A stretch of 64,000 bases of DNA from Acidobacteriota bacterium (GTDB lineage Bacteria; Acidobacteriota; Blastocatellia; Pyrinomonadales; Pyrinomonadaceae), in assembly GCA_016700175.1 (NCBI GenBank), contig CP065003.1, positions 2,738,001 through 2,802,000 on the forward strand, written 5' to 3'. Shown here in pieces: positions 1 to 6,609 of this stretch. Made by a program: the position numbers and the translations under genes. Every line of letters starts with the position of its first letter. Position 1 is the first letter of the stretch. The notes under the pieces are model-generated. The model had not been told where the DNA came from. It saw only the letters and a list, made by a program, of their open reading frames with translations, and searched no databases.

Positions 1-2
1 TT

Positions 3-368
3 GTTCGGCGGATGTTCGAGTTCCATTTGGACCTGAAGCTGAAGGACGTGAATTTCAAGGAGCTGACGTACGACCTTGCGGACGTGATGTACGACTACCC
101 GTTCCGGCTCCCCTCGAACTTTACTTATATAATGCGCGCGCTGATGACCCTGGAGGGCATCGGTATCATCACCGATCCGGAGTTTAATTTCTTCCTGACG
201 GCAAAGCCATACGCGAAGGAGTTCATGCTTCGGCGAGAGGGGCGCGATCTTCGGAAGATGTTTGTCGACAAACTGCTCGGAAGAGGCGAGGACGAGCCGA
301 TCGACTGGAATCGCACGTGGAAGCTGGCGAAGCTTGCGGCGAAGACTGTACTTAAGCCCGGAAAGTGA
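3..368 (+). CDS. UbiB/AarF (ABC1) family atypical kinase, C-terminal part (partial at left edge)
   Basis: The reading frame is open to the left edge, so only the last ~120 residues are present. They fit the end of an ABC1/UbiB atypical kinase-like ATPase: an acidic helix before a segment with DVMYDYPFRLP, then YIMRALMTLEGIGIITDP, which closely resembles the C-terminal lobe (LPxxYxLlxRAlxxLEGigxxLDP) of these proteins. UbiB-type proteins are membrane-associated ATPases that support ubiquinone or other isoprenoid-lipid metabolism. The catalytic KxGQ and nucleotide-binding parts lie outside the window and cannot be checked. An internal ATG at 12 is in frame but unlikely to be the true start, because the sequence there is mid-domain. 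The gene ends 32 bases before the next ATG (401). Confidence 0.8.
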   Translation, partial: VRRMFEFHLDLKLKDVNFKELTYDLADVMYDYPFRLPSNFTYIMRALMTLEGIGIITDPEFNFFLTAKPYAKEFMLRREGRDLRKMFVDKLLGRGEDEPIDWNRTWKLAKLAAKTVLKPGK

Positions 369-400
369 TCTTCCCGGCGCTTTGTTCTTACAATACTCAT

Positions 401-1138
401 ATGATTTCAAAGGTTGTTGGGAGACCGGTGACGGCCGCGTTCTCCGCCGTTTTGCTCTCGGTCTTACTTTCAGGCAGCCTCTCCGCAATGGACGATTACA
501 AACCGCGGACAAAGGTCCGGCACATCGCTTCCGACTTCGAAATCGGCGAACTGGACGATCTGCGCTGGAGGTCCGCGAAAGCCGTGAAGGTAAGAGATTA
601 CTGGTCGGGAAAGAAAGCCCCAAAGGGGCGTCGTTTCGAAGCGAGACTGCTTTGGTCCGACTCGTATCTTTATGTGAGGTTCGACGCGGCGCAGTCTGAA
701 GCGCTTGTCGTCAGCGATTCTCCGGATCTTAGCCGAGAAGCTGACAAGCTATGGGATCGCGACGTTTGCGAGATCTTCATCGCGCCGGACAAGGCGAATT
801 TCAGGCATTACTTCGAGTTCGAGGTAGCTCCTACCGGCGAATGGCTCGACCTGAAGATCCACCAGAAACCGGACGAGAGGATCACGGACTGGGAGTATTC
901 TTCCGGTATGAAGACCGCCGCGAAGATCGAAAAAGACCGTGTGGTAATGGCGATAAAAGTACCGTGGAGCTCGATGGGCGCGAAGCCTTCGGCGGGAGAT
1001 GTCTGGGTCGGGAACTTGTTCCGCGCGGTCGGTTCGGGCGAGTCGCGCGGATATCTCGCGTGGTCCCCGACCTTGACCGAGACCCCGAACTTTCACCGCC
1101 CGGACCTGTTCGGGGAGTTCGAGTTCGTACTTGATTGA
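401..1138 (+). CDS. Secreted CBM9-like (DOMON-type) carbohydrate-binding protein
   Basis: This 245-residue protein has a clear signal peptide (basic N-terminus, AAFSAVLLSVLLSGSLSA, cleavage before MDDY). The rest resembles the carbohydrate-binding family 9-like beta-sandwich found alone or on glycosidases. Typical patterns are the LWSDSYLYVRFDA strand, LWDRDVCEIFIAP, the FEVAPTGEWLDLKI stretch with tryptophan, and GDVWVGNLFRAVG near the end. No catalytic domain is attached, so a periplasmic or surface sugar- or heme-binding role is inferred. The frame also offers a GTG at 365 overlapping the upstream stop. The ATG at 401 is preferred because it puts the signal peptide at the N-terminus. Confidence 0.72.
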   Translation: MISKVVGRPVTAAFSAVLLSVLLSGSLSAMDDYKPRTKVRHIASDFEIGELDDLRWRSAKAVKVRDYWSGKKAPKGRRFEARLLWSDSYLYVRFDAAQSEALVVSDSPDLSREADKLWDRDVCEIFIAPDKANFRHYFEFEVAPTGEWLDLKIHQKPDERITDWEYSSGMKTAAKIEKDRVVMAIKVPWSSMGAKPSAGDVWVGNLFRAVGSGESRGYLAWSPTLTETPNFHRPDLFGEFEFVLD

Positions 1139-1299
1139 CGTGTCAGAAGCCCAAGCGTAAGCGCGGGCTACCCGACAACAGTTCAATGTTCCAGGTTCCA
1201 AGTGAAGGCGCTGTTTTTAACTGCCAGGTTCGCGTTCTTTGAGCTTTGAACTTGAAACTTCTAGGGGTAGCCCTCCCTGACGGTCGGGCTTCTGACACT
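1137..1299. repeat. Pair of inverted copies of a short GC-rich intergenic repeat
   Basis: Two copies of the same motif face each other. At 1140-1173 the plus strand reads GTGTCAGAAGCCC, a short spacer, then GGGCTACCC. At 1264-1298 the same motif is on the minus strand (GGGTAGCCC then GGGCTTCTGACAC). Between them is low-complexity sequence built on TTCAATGTTCCAGG / TTGAACTTGAAAC words. This looks like a REP/palindrome-type dispersed element in the gap between the CBM9-like gene and the hydroxylase gene. Confidence 0.55.
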
Positions 1300-1334
1300 C
1301 TATTCACGATTTACGATTCACTATTAACTGACAG

Positions 1335-1778
1335 ATGCAGTTCGCCCTTCTTACATTTCTAGGCTTCGCCGGTTTGGAGGCGTTTTCATACGTCGTCCAC
1401 CGATGGCTGTTCCACGGGATCCTCTGGAAGATCCACAAAACTCACCACTATCCGCGCAGGGGAGTATTTGAGCTAAACGATCTGTTCTCTGTCGGCTTTG
1501 GAAGCGTTTCGGTTCTTTTGATGGTCTTCGCTGAGCATCCGCTTTCGGAATCGATCGCTTTCCCGATCGGGCTCGGTATCGCGATCTACGGGGTCATCTA
1601 CTTCATCGTCCACGACCTTTTCACGCACAGGCGGTTCCTTCCATTTGCGTCACGAAACGGCATCCTTTTGTCGATCCGGGGAGCGCACCAGACCCACCAC
1701 CAAACCGTCGAGAAAGACGGTCAGGAGCCATTCGGATTGTTCGTTTTTGATTACCGGCGGTTCAGGGGAAAGGGTTAA
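1335..1778 (+). CDS. Beta-carotene hydroxylase (CrtZ-like), fatty acid hydroxylase superfamily
   Basis: This 147-residue integral membrane di-iron hydroxylase carries the histidine clusters of the superfamily: H22xxxxH27, HKTHH at 34-38, HDLFTH around 93-98 and GAHQTHH near 117-122. Hydrophobic segments separate them. The length and the closing HQTHHQ pattern fit the short CrtZ class, which hydroxylates the beta-ionone ring of carotenoids (beta-carotene to zeaxanthin). No other carotenoid genes are in the window, so the substrate is assumed from family membership. The 3' end overlaps the 3' end of the convergent next gene by 4 bases. Confidence 0.75.
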   Translation: MQFALLTFLGFAGLEAFSYVVHRWLFHGILWKIHKTHHYPRRGVFELNDLFSVGFGSVSVLLMVFAEHPLSESIAFPIGLGIAIYGVIYFIVHDLFTHRRFLPFASRNGILLSIRGAHQTHHQTVEKDGQEPFGLFVFDYRRFRGKG

Positions 1779-2422
1779 TTCAGTTCATCGGGATTGACGC
1801 CGGGCGGAACTATCCAGACCCTTGTCCGGATATCCTTTTCAACTCCGCCATTCGCGAAGATCATTCGCGCCGGATCCGTATTTCCCGGCATGCGGGCCGC
1901 GAGGTTCTTGATCTCGTTGTCGCGCTTCAATACAGCGTCAGCAGTTCCGTAGGTGATGATCCTGGCGGAAGCGGTCGGGTTTCTCCGCAACGTGTCGACA
2001 AGGGCGGCGATCCTCCTCTCAAGCAGTTTATCCTTCACCTTCCCGAATTCGTCAAAGAAGATCGCGTAGGGCTTCAAATCGCCGTAAGGTGCAGCAAGCG
2101 AGACCGTCCCATTGCAGCCTTCCTCGATACCGGAAACGACCACGGTGGCGGTCGGCTTACCTGAAACGGTCACGCTGATCTCGTTCGTTCCCTGTCCAGA
2201 AGCGATCTCACCGTTGTCTAGTTTCCATTCGTATGCGACCTTTTTCGCGTCGAAATCGCCCGTTATCAGCGTTGTAAAGATGGCCGTATCTCCATCTTTC
2301 ACCGCGACCAACGGTCCGGCGATGACGATTGCCGGGCAGTCTTCGTTGCTGGTGACCACCTGACCGGCGCACAGAGAGGCAGAGAATAGGATAATCAATA
2401 GGATCAGCGATCTTGATTTCAT
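1775..2422 (-). CDS. Secreted protein with PKD/Ig-like domain, function unknown
   Basis: This 215-residue protein begins MKSRSLILLIILFSASLCAGQ, a signal peptide. It is followed by a beta-rich segment (about 30-125) resembling PKD/Ig-like folds (DGDTAIFTTLI, YEWKLDNGEIASGQGT). The second half (about 130-215) has the pattern IFFDEFGKVKDKLLERRIAALVD followed by ARIITYGTAD, reminiscent of small OmpA-like peptidoglycan-associated domains, but the key residues are not convincing. The ATG at 2422 is preferred over an in-frame start at 2518, which would place 32 extra non-signal residues in front. It is convergent with the hydroxylase gene. I do not recognise a specific family. Confidence 0.65.
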   Translation of the reverse strand: MKSRSLILLIILFSASLCAGQVVTSNEDCPAIVIAGPLVAVKDGDTAIFTTLITGDFDAKKVAYEWKLDNGEIASGQGTNEISVTVSGKPTATVVVSGIEEGCNGTVSLAAPYGDLKPYAIFFDEFGKVKDKLLERRIAALVDTLRRNPTASARIITYGTADAVLKRDNEIKNLAARMPGNTDPARMIFANGGVEKDIRTRVWIVPPGVNPDELN

Positions 2423-2575
2423 TTCTTTTCTTTTTGGTCCCGACGACAAAGGCTTGCCGTGCTCAAGGTTGGGGTATTGCGACGGAGCAAATATACAACT
2501 ATCGACCGAAAAATGCACATTTTTCCTGATTCCCGGATATCCTACGGATTCTTCGCTGCGGACCGTGTTTCATAC

Positions 2576-2760
2576 TTGCAACACCATCCAACTTGTGCTA
2601 GTCTTACCCTTGCCTTGGGAGAAGGTTTTTAGCGGGAACTGAAGACATTGACTTCCTCGGCAACGGTCTAGTGAACGGACCGTGGTTTTGCTGGGGCAAA
2701 AGCAAAACAAACAAGCGGGTAAGAAAGGTCGGAAGCGGGAACTTCCGGCCTTTCGCCTTT
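2576..2760 (+). ncRNA. Candidate small non-coding RNA with four successive hairpins and terminator
   Basis: This stretch has no credible gene but is rich in stems: GAAG/CTTC (2641-2655), ACGGTC/GACCGT (2663-2683), GTTTTGC/GCAAAAC (2685-2708) and a terminator-like hairpin (2724-2753) followed by T-rich sequence. A plausible extended -10 promoter precedes it: TTGCAA at 2576, a 17-base spacer, then TAGTCT with an upstream TGC. This is structure-only evidence. The last hairpin could simply be a terminator for the convergent gene at 2777-3286. It does not match tmRNA, SRP or RNase P landmarks I can recognise. Confidence 0.3.
2724..2758. terminator. Rho-independent terminator
   Basis: The inverted repeat AAAGGTCGGAAG ... 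CTTCCGGCCTTT (2724-2753) folds into a strong stem followed by a pyrimidine- and T-rich run. It lies just past the 3' end of the minus-strand cysteine-rich gene and could serve both strands. Confidence 0.6.
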
Positions 2761-2776
2761 TCTGGGCTCAGGGTTC

Positions 2777-3286
2777 TTATAAAACGAAGCGGGTGATCGC
2801 AATGGGAATGGGATCCGAATTCCAGGCGTTCCCGTATACGAGCGAGTTCAGCCGTACGACCTGTTTTTCCGCCTCTTCCAGCAGGGAATCCGGAGGAAGA
2901 TCCTCCCGCCGTTCATAGCAGGCGTGGTGGATACAAGGCAGGGGCTTTGCGGTTTTGTGGACCAGGCATCCCGATTCCTTTTCGTACAGCGGACAAGAAA
3001 AGGAGCCTCCGGAATTACCGAGCTTTTCCGCGGCTTTCGCCGCCCGTTTCGCGACCCTTGACCGGACGGGCGCCGGAAACGACTCGATCGCCCGCCTGAT
3101 CGCCTCCGTTTCGAGCCGGGTCACGCGAACGTTGACGAAGTGCTCGTCGGTGCAGCACGCACCGCGCACTTCGCACGTACCGCAGTCCTTCGCTCTCGGC
3201 TCGTAATCTCGAGTGACGACCATTCGAAGACCGTCGCGTATGCGGGCCAGACGAAGCAGCGCTTGGGAGACGGGCAGGGTTTTCAT
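2777..3286 (-). CDS. Cysteine-rich YkgJ-like putative metal-binding protein
   Basis: This 169-residue soluble protein has a cysteine pattern typical of YkgJ/CxxCxxCC zinc- or iron-chelating proteins: CGTCEVRGACCTDEHFVNV near residues 36-52, then CPLYEKESGCLVH and CIHHACYERRE. These resemble the C-x-x-C-x(4)-CC plus C-x(n)-C-x-x-[HY] arrangement thought to bind a metal. There is no signal peptide. The function is unknown for the family. It stands alone between a candidate ncRNA and the bcp gene, which is divergent from it. Confidence 0.6.
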   Translation of the reverse strand: MKTLPVSQALLRLARIRDGLRMVVTRDYEPRAKDCGTCEVRGACCTDEHFVNVRVTRLETEAIRRAIESFPAPVRSRVAKRAAKAAEKLGNSGGSFSCPLYEKESGCLVHKTAKPLPCIHHACYERREDLPPDSLLEEAEKQVVRLNSLVYGNAWNSDPIPIAITRFVL

Positions 3287-3409
3287 AAGCCGGTCAGGTA
3301 TTGATACAATTTCAGAAAATTATTTATCGGCGCGCGGCCGGAGTCAAAAACACTAACTCGGGACCCCGTCTTCGCGAAACGAAAATCGATCCATAAGGGG
3401 AATTGAACA

Positions 3410-3868
3410 ATGCTTGAAGCAGGAAACAAGGCGCCGGCCTTTTCGGCGAAGGATCAGGACGGCAACACGGTAAAACTATCGGATTTTAAAGGAAAGAAAC
3501 TGGCACTCTATTTCTATCCAAAGGACGACACGCCGGGATGCACGAAGCAGGCGTGTTCGATCCGGGACGGATTCAAGGACCTGAAGAAGGCAGGCATTAC
3601 AGTTATCGGCGTTTCGACCGACGACAAGCAGTCACACCAGGACTTCATAAAGAAGTACAAACTGCCGTTCACTCTTCTCGCTGACACAAACAAGAAGGTG
3701 GTCGAAAAGTACGGAGTGTACGGAGAGAGGAACCTCTACGGCAACAAGTTCATGGGAGTCAAAAGAACCACTTTCCTGATCGACGAAGAGGGGAAGATCG
3801 TCAAGATCTTCAAACGCGTGAAGGTGGACGAGCACGCCGACGAGATCCTTAAAGCGTTCGCCAATTGA
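3410..3868 (+). CDS. bcp: Thioredoxin-dependent peroxiredoxin Bcp
   Basis: This 152-residue peroxiredoxin of the Bcp/PrxQ class has the peroxidatic cysteine C44 in DDTPGCTKQAC and a second cysteine at C49, the usual resolving position. YFYPKDDTPGC and GVYGERNLYGNKFMGVKRTTFLID are diagnostic. It reduces hydrogen and organic peroxides using thioredoxin in the cytoplasm. The ATG at 3410 follows a purine-rich AAGGGGAA ribosome site. A rho-independent terminator (3917-3953) follows, so it is probably monocistronic. Confidence 0.95.
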   Translation: MLEAGNKAPAFSAKDQDGNTVKLSDFKGKKLALYFYPKDDTPGCTKQACSIRDGFKDLKKAGITVIGVSTDDKQSHQDFIKKYKLPFTLLADTNKKVVEKYGVYGERNLYGNKFMGVKRTTFLIDEEGKIVKIFKRVKVDEHADEILKAFAN

Positions 3869-3916
3869 TCTTCGGATCCGGACCGCAGTTCGGTTCGGAA
3901 AGATTATGTATTAGAG

Positions 3917-3960
3917 AAGCCCGCGGCCTGAAGTACAGGCGGTCTGCGGGCTTTGTTTTT
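3917..3960 (+). terminator. Rho-independent terminator after bcp
   Basis: AAGCCCGCGGCCTG and CAGGCGGTCTGCGGGCTT pair across a short AAGTA loop (3917-3953) and are followed by TTTGTTTTTG. This is the classic form of an intrinsic terminator, 49 bases after the bcp stop. Confidence 0.8.
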
Positions 3961-3996
3961 GAGACACGGCTTTTTGGAGAGAACAAGGAGGAATTT

Positions 3997-5073
3997 GTGA
4001 GAAAGCGTTTCGCGGCACTGTTGTTGGTAACTCAGATCATAGTGCTCGCCGCCCCGGCCTTTGCCGACCGCATCACCCTGAAGAATGGCGACCGCATCAC
4101 GGGAACGATCGTAAAGAAAGATGGAGAAAAGATAACGATTCAAACTGAATCGGCGGGGACGATCGAGATCAAATGGGACGCGGTTTCGACGATCGAGGCG
4201 GAGAATGTCCTTTACGTCGAGTTAAAAGACGGAAGCAAAGTAGCCGGAAAGGTCGAAACAACGGACGAAGGCTTTCGTGTGACAAACGACGATGACTCCG
4301 AACTTCCAGTTTCCCTGGAGCAGATCAAGGCGATCAGAAATGAAGAACAGGAGGCCGTCTATCAGGCTCAGATACTGGAGAAGGCTGACGGAAGCTTCTT
4401 CAACCGCTGGTCGGGCTCCGCGGACGTCGGTTTTAGCCTCACGACGGGAAATGCGAAAACACGTTCGCTGACTTTCGCAGCCAGAGGCGAGCGCGTGTCG
4501 GAAAAGGACAAGATCTCAGTCTATGCAAAAGGGATCCAGGCAAGCAATTCGACTTCCGGAACTTCCGTCACCACTGCACAGGCGTTCTGGTTTGGGGGTC
4601 GATACGACCGGAATCTGAGCGAAAAGACGTTTGTCTTCGGGAAAGCGGATTTTGAGTACGACAGGCCGCAGGAGCTGAATCTGCGCGCAGTGGCAGGCGG
4701 CGGTTTCGGCTATCGCTGGATTAGAAGCGACCGAACCAAGCTCGATATATTCGGCGGCGCGACTTTCAACCGGGAGTATTACGGAGGGGCCGACAACAGA
4801 TCGTCTGCGGAGGCGCTGATCGGTGAGGAATTCGAGTTCAAACTCACGGACATTTCGGTCTTCGAGCAGAGGCTCGAGGTGTTTCCCAACATTAGCCGCC
4901 CCGGAACCGTGCGGGCTCGGTTCGACGCCTCGTTCGTCACTTCTCTGAACGGCTGGCTCGGATGGCACGTATCTGTTGGCGACCGCTTCAATTCTGAGCC
5001 GCTGCCGGGCAAGGTGCAGAACGATCTGTTGTTCTCGACGGGACTTCGCGCCACATTCGGAAAGGAAGACTGA
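3997..5073 (+). CDS. DUF481 family outer-membrane beta-barrel protein
   Basis: This 358-residue exported protein has a signal peptide (RKRFAALLLVTQIIVLAAPAFA, cleavage before DRITLKNGDRITG). Two repeated KOW/Sm-like beta modules follow (DRITLKNGDRITGTIVKKDGEKI and VELKDGSKVAGKVETTDEG, residues ~25-110), then a DUF481 barrel of about 230 residues with alternating strands and aromatic girdles, ending GLRATFGKED. DUF481 proteins are predicted outer-membrane barrels of unknown function, sometimes salt- or stress-induced. The GTG at 3997 is chosen because AAGGAGG lies just upstream (3985-3991) and it gives the signal peptide. An upstream in-frame start at 3865 would run through the terminator. Confidence 0.8.
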   Translation: MRKRFAALLLVTQIIVLAAPAFADRITLKNGDRITGTIVKKDGEKITIQTESAGTIEIKWDAVSTIEAENVLYVELKDGSKVAGKVETTDEGFRVTNDDDSELPVSLEQIKAIRNEEQEAVYQAQILEKADGSFFNRWSGSADVGFSLTTGNAKTRSLTFAARGERVSEKDKISVYAKGIQASNSTSGTSVTTAQAFWFGGRYDRNLSEKTFVFGKADFEYDRPQELNLRAVAGGGFGYRWIRSDRTKLDIFGGATFNREYYGGADNRSSAEALIGEEFEFKLTDISVFEQRLEVFPNISRPGTVRARFDASFVTSLNGWLGWHVSVGDRFNSEPLPGKVQNDLLFSTGLRATFGKED

Positions 5074-5201
5074 CGGAGGGCCACTCTCCGCTTGAAGATC
5101 AGGAAATTATTCCGTGCAATGGCGTCGATAGCGCAAACTCGCGGCACGCACTGCGTCGTGAAAGGGTTAAAGATCCGATCATTTTGTGGAGGAGATTCAA
5201 T

Positions 5202-5732
5202 ATGGCCTATCCGGAAGACAAGGGAATGGCGAAGATAGTCAGCGACAGCAAGGGCAACAGCCACTATATGCTGTTCCAGGAACTGGCGATGTCGTGTGGT
5301 CCGGCGTGCGTGGCAATGGCGGAAAGCCATTACAAGCTGCAGTGTATGGTCGATCCCGAAAAGAGGGCGCGCGAGCTCTCGCAGAAGTATCCCGGCAACT
5401 GGACCGCAACCGGAGGAACATACGCGAAGAATCTGTCATATGTGTTGAATGCCGAAGGCGTGAAGTGCTACGCCGGAACAGACATTCCGGACGACAAGAT
5501 CCACTCGTACCTTTCCTATTACGTAAAGGACCGGACTCCGACGATCGCGCATATCGCCTGGACGACCGGAGGGCACTTTGCTCTGGTCCGCAGGGTTTAC
5601 AGCGACGGAACGATCGTATTCCTCGACCCTTGGTACGGCCTTGTAGAAGCCAAGAGCGGCGACCTTCCGAAGTACAATCCGACGGGCGCCACGGGAAAGG
5701 TCAGCGGATGGCTGAACATCACCTATAAATGA
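5202..5732 (+). CDS. C39-like papain-fold cysteine peptidase
   Basis: This 176-residue protein has the papain/C39-like catalytic layout: Cys32 in AMSCGPACVAMA, His125 in TGGHFALVRRV and an Asp in VFLDPWYG about residue 142. There is a preceding Gln (FQELAMSC) for the oxyanion hole. It has no signal peptide and no ABC transporter domains, so it is a stand-alone peptidase rather than a bacteriocin-processing transporter. AvrRpt2-like and C39_2 families have this size. The ATG at 5202 is supported by TGGAGGAGA just upstream. Substrate unknown. The ssrA gene follows 94 bases downstream on the same strand. Confidence 0.7.
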   Translation: MAYPEDKGMAKIVSDSKGNSHYMLFQELAMSCGPACVAMAESHYKLQCMVDPEKRARELSQKYPGNWTATGGTYAKNLSYVLNAEGVKCYAGTDIPDDKIHSYLSYYVKDRTPTIAHIAWTTGGHFALVRRVYSDGTIVFLDPWYGLVEAKSGDLPKYNPTGATGKVSGWLNITYK

Positions 5733-5784
5733 AGGGCGTTCCGGATTCCAACCAATCCTGCCATTGCACGATCTAAGGAACCGC

Positions 5785-5813
5785 TTCAGCTTTTTAATTG
5801 AAAAGGTTATAAT
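5785..5813 (+). promoter_or_regulatory. Probable sigma-70 promoter of ssrA
   Basis: A perfect TATAAT (5808-5813) lies 13 bases before the mature tmRNA 5' end. With a 17-base spacer, the -35 position reads TTCAGC (5785-5790), a weak match. Confidence 0.5.
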
Positions 5814-5826
5814 AAGCGTTGCTTAT

Positions 5827-6201
5827 GGGGGCGACAGGCTTCGACAGAGGCTTGTACAGATCTTTGGATGCACGTCGGGCGATCTTTCTGTAGCTCGTTA
5901 ACAATTCCGAAAGAAACACAGATGCCAACCAAGAATTGGCTCTCGCTGCCTAACATTAGTTAGCTACAGCGATGTCCGCCGGCAAGTTTGCTTAATGCGC
6001 GCCGACCGGATATGACACAGTTTAAGCTAGCTCGCATCGACCGCCTGCGGATGCGAGCGAAACTTTCGCCAGGCTGGTCGCAAGTGAGGTCTTGTTGCTT
6101 CACATACTCATTTGCGGCGAGAAACGAGTGAAGCGACTAAGCGTGTAGATTCCACTGATCGCAACCTTTGGATGCGGGTTCGATTCCCGCCGCCTCCACC
6201 A
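5827..6201 (+). ncRNA. ssrA: Transfer-messenger RNA (tmRNA)
   Basis: The 5' end GGGGGCGACAGGCTTCGACA and the 3' end GGTTCGATTCCCGCCGCCTCCACCA's complementary segment form the tRNA-like domain. GGGGGCG (5827-5833) pairs with CGCCTCC (6191-6197) around one G-T pair, and CCA is encoded (6199-6201). The internal reading frame gives a tag ending A-N-Q-E-L-A-L-A-A (5924-5950) followed by TAA (5951). Codons just before it read N-T-D, and the exact resume codon cannot be fixed by eye. The molecule rescues stalled ribosomes in trans-translation. A strong terminator follows at 6244-6271. Confidence 0.95.
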
Positions 6202-6609
6202 CATCTGAAGAAGTACTGAGAAGAGAGTACTGAGTACTGAGAGAGCCCGGCCGGCGCGCCGGGCTTTTTTTAGCAATGAGTGCTGAGTGCTGAGAGATGA
6301 GTCGTTCTTGACTGGAGCGCACGCTGGACCGCGGGCGTCCCCGCCTGCTTTCTTCCGCGCTGTCGCGCGGCGCAAACTGAAGTTCACGATACCTCGTGTC
6401 GCTTGGACCGCGGGCGTCCCCGCCCGCCTGTTCTTGATGAACTTCACGCCGACACCCATTCCCTTGACGGCTGAACATCAGGCTCGTCTCCAACCCGCCC
6501 CGGGGACCACCGAGATTTCCCTTAAATTAGTTCGGCAAAAACCGATATCGCTTTCGTTCGGCGCGTGTTCTTTATTGATCTCATACCTAACTAGAGCGGA
6601 GGGTGCGAC
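6202..6609. repeat. Intergenic repeat region: AGTACTGAG words plus two copies of a GC-rich dispersed repeat
   Basis: After ssrA the sequence holds GAGTACTGAGTACTGAG-type short direct repeats (6211-6240 and again 6277-6297). Two copies of a GC-rich unit follow: GGACCGCGGGCGTCCCCGCC at 6326-6345 and 6405-6424. After the first comes a hairpin-forming tail TTCCGCGCTGTCGCGCGGCG, then CAAACTGAAGTTCACGATACCT (6353-6393). The same unit and tail recur near 9051, 9165 and 10646. No gene is supported. RBS-like AGAGCGGAGGG ends the gap before the ATG at 6610. Confidence 0.6.
6244..6271 (+). terminator. Rho-independent terminator after ssrA
   Basis: AGCCCGGC (6244-6251) and GCCGGGCT (6258-6265) form a perfect 8-bp stem with a 6-base loop, followed by seven T residues. 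Confidence 0.85.
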
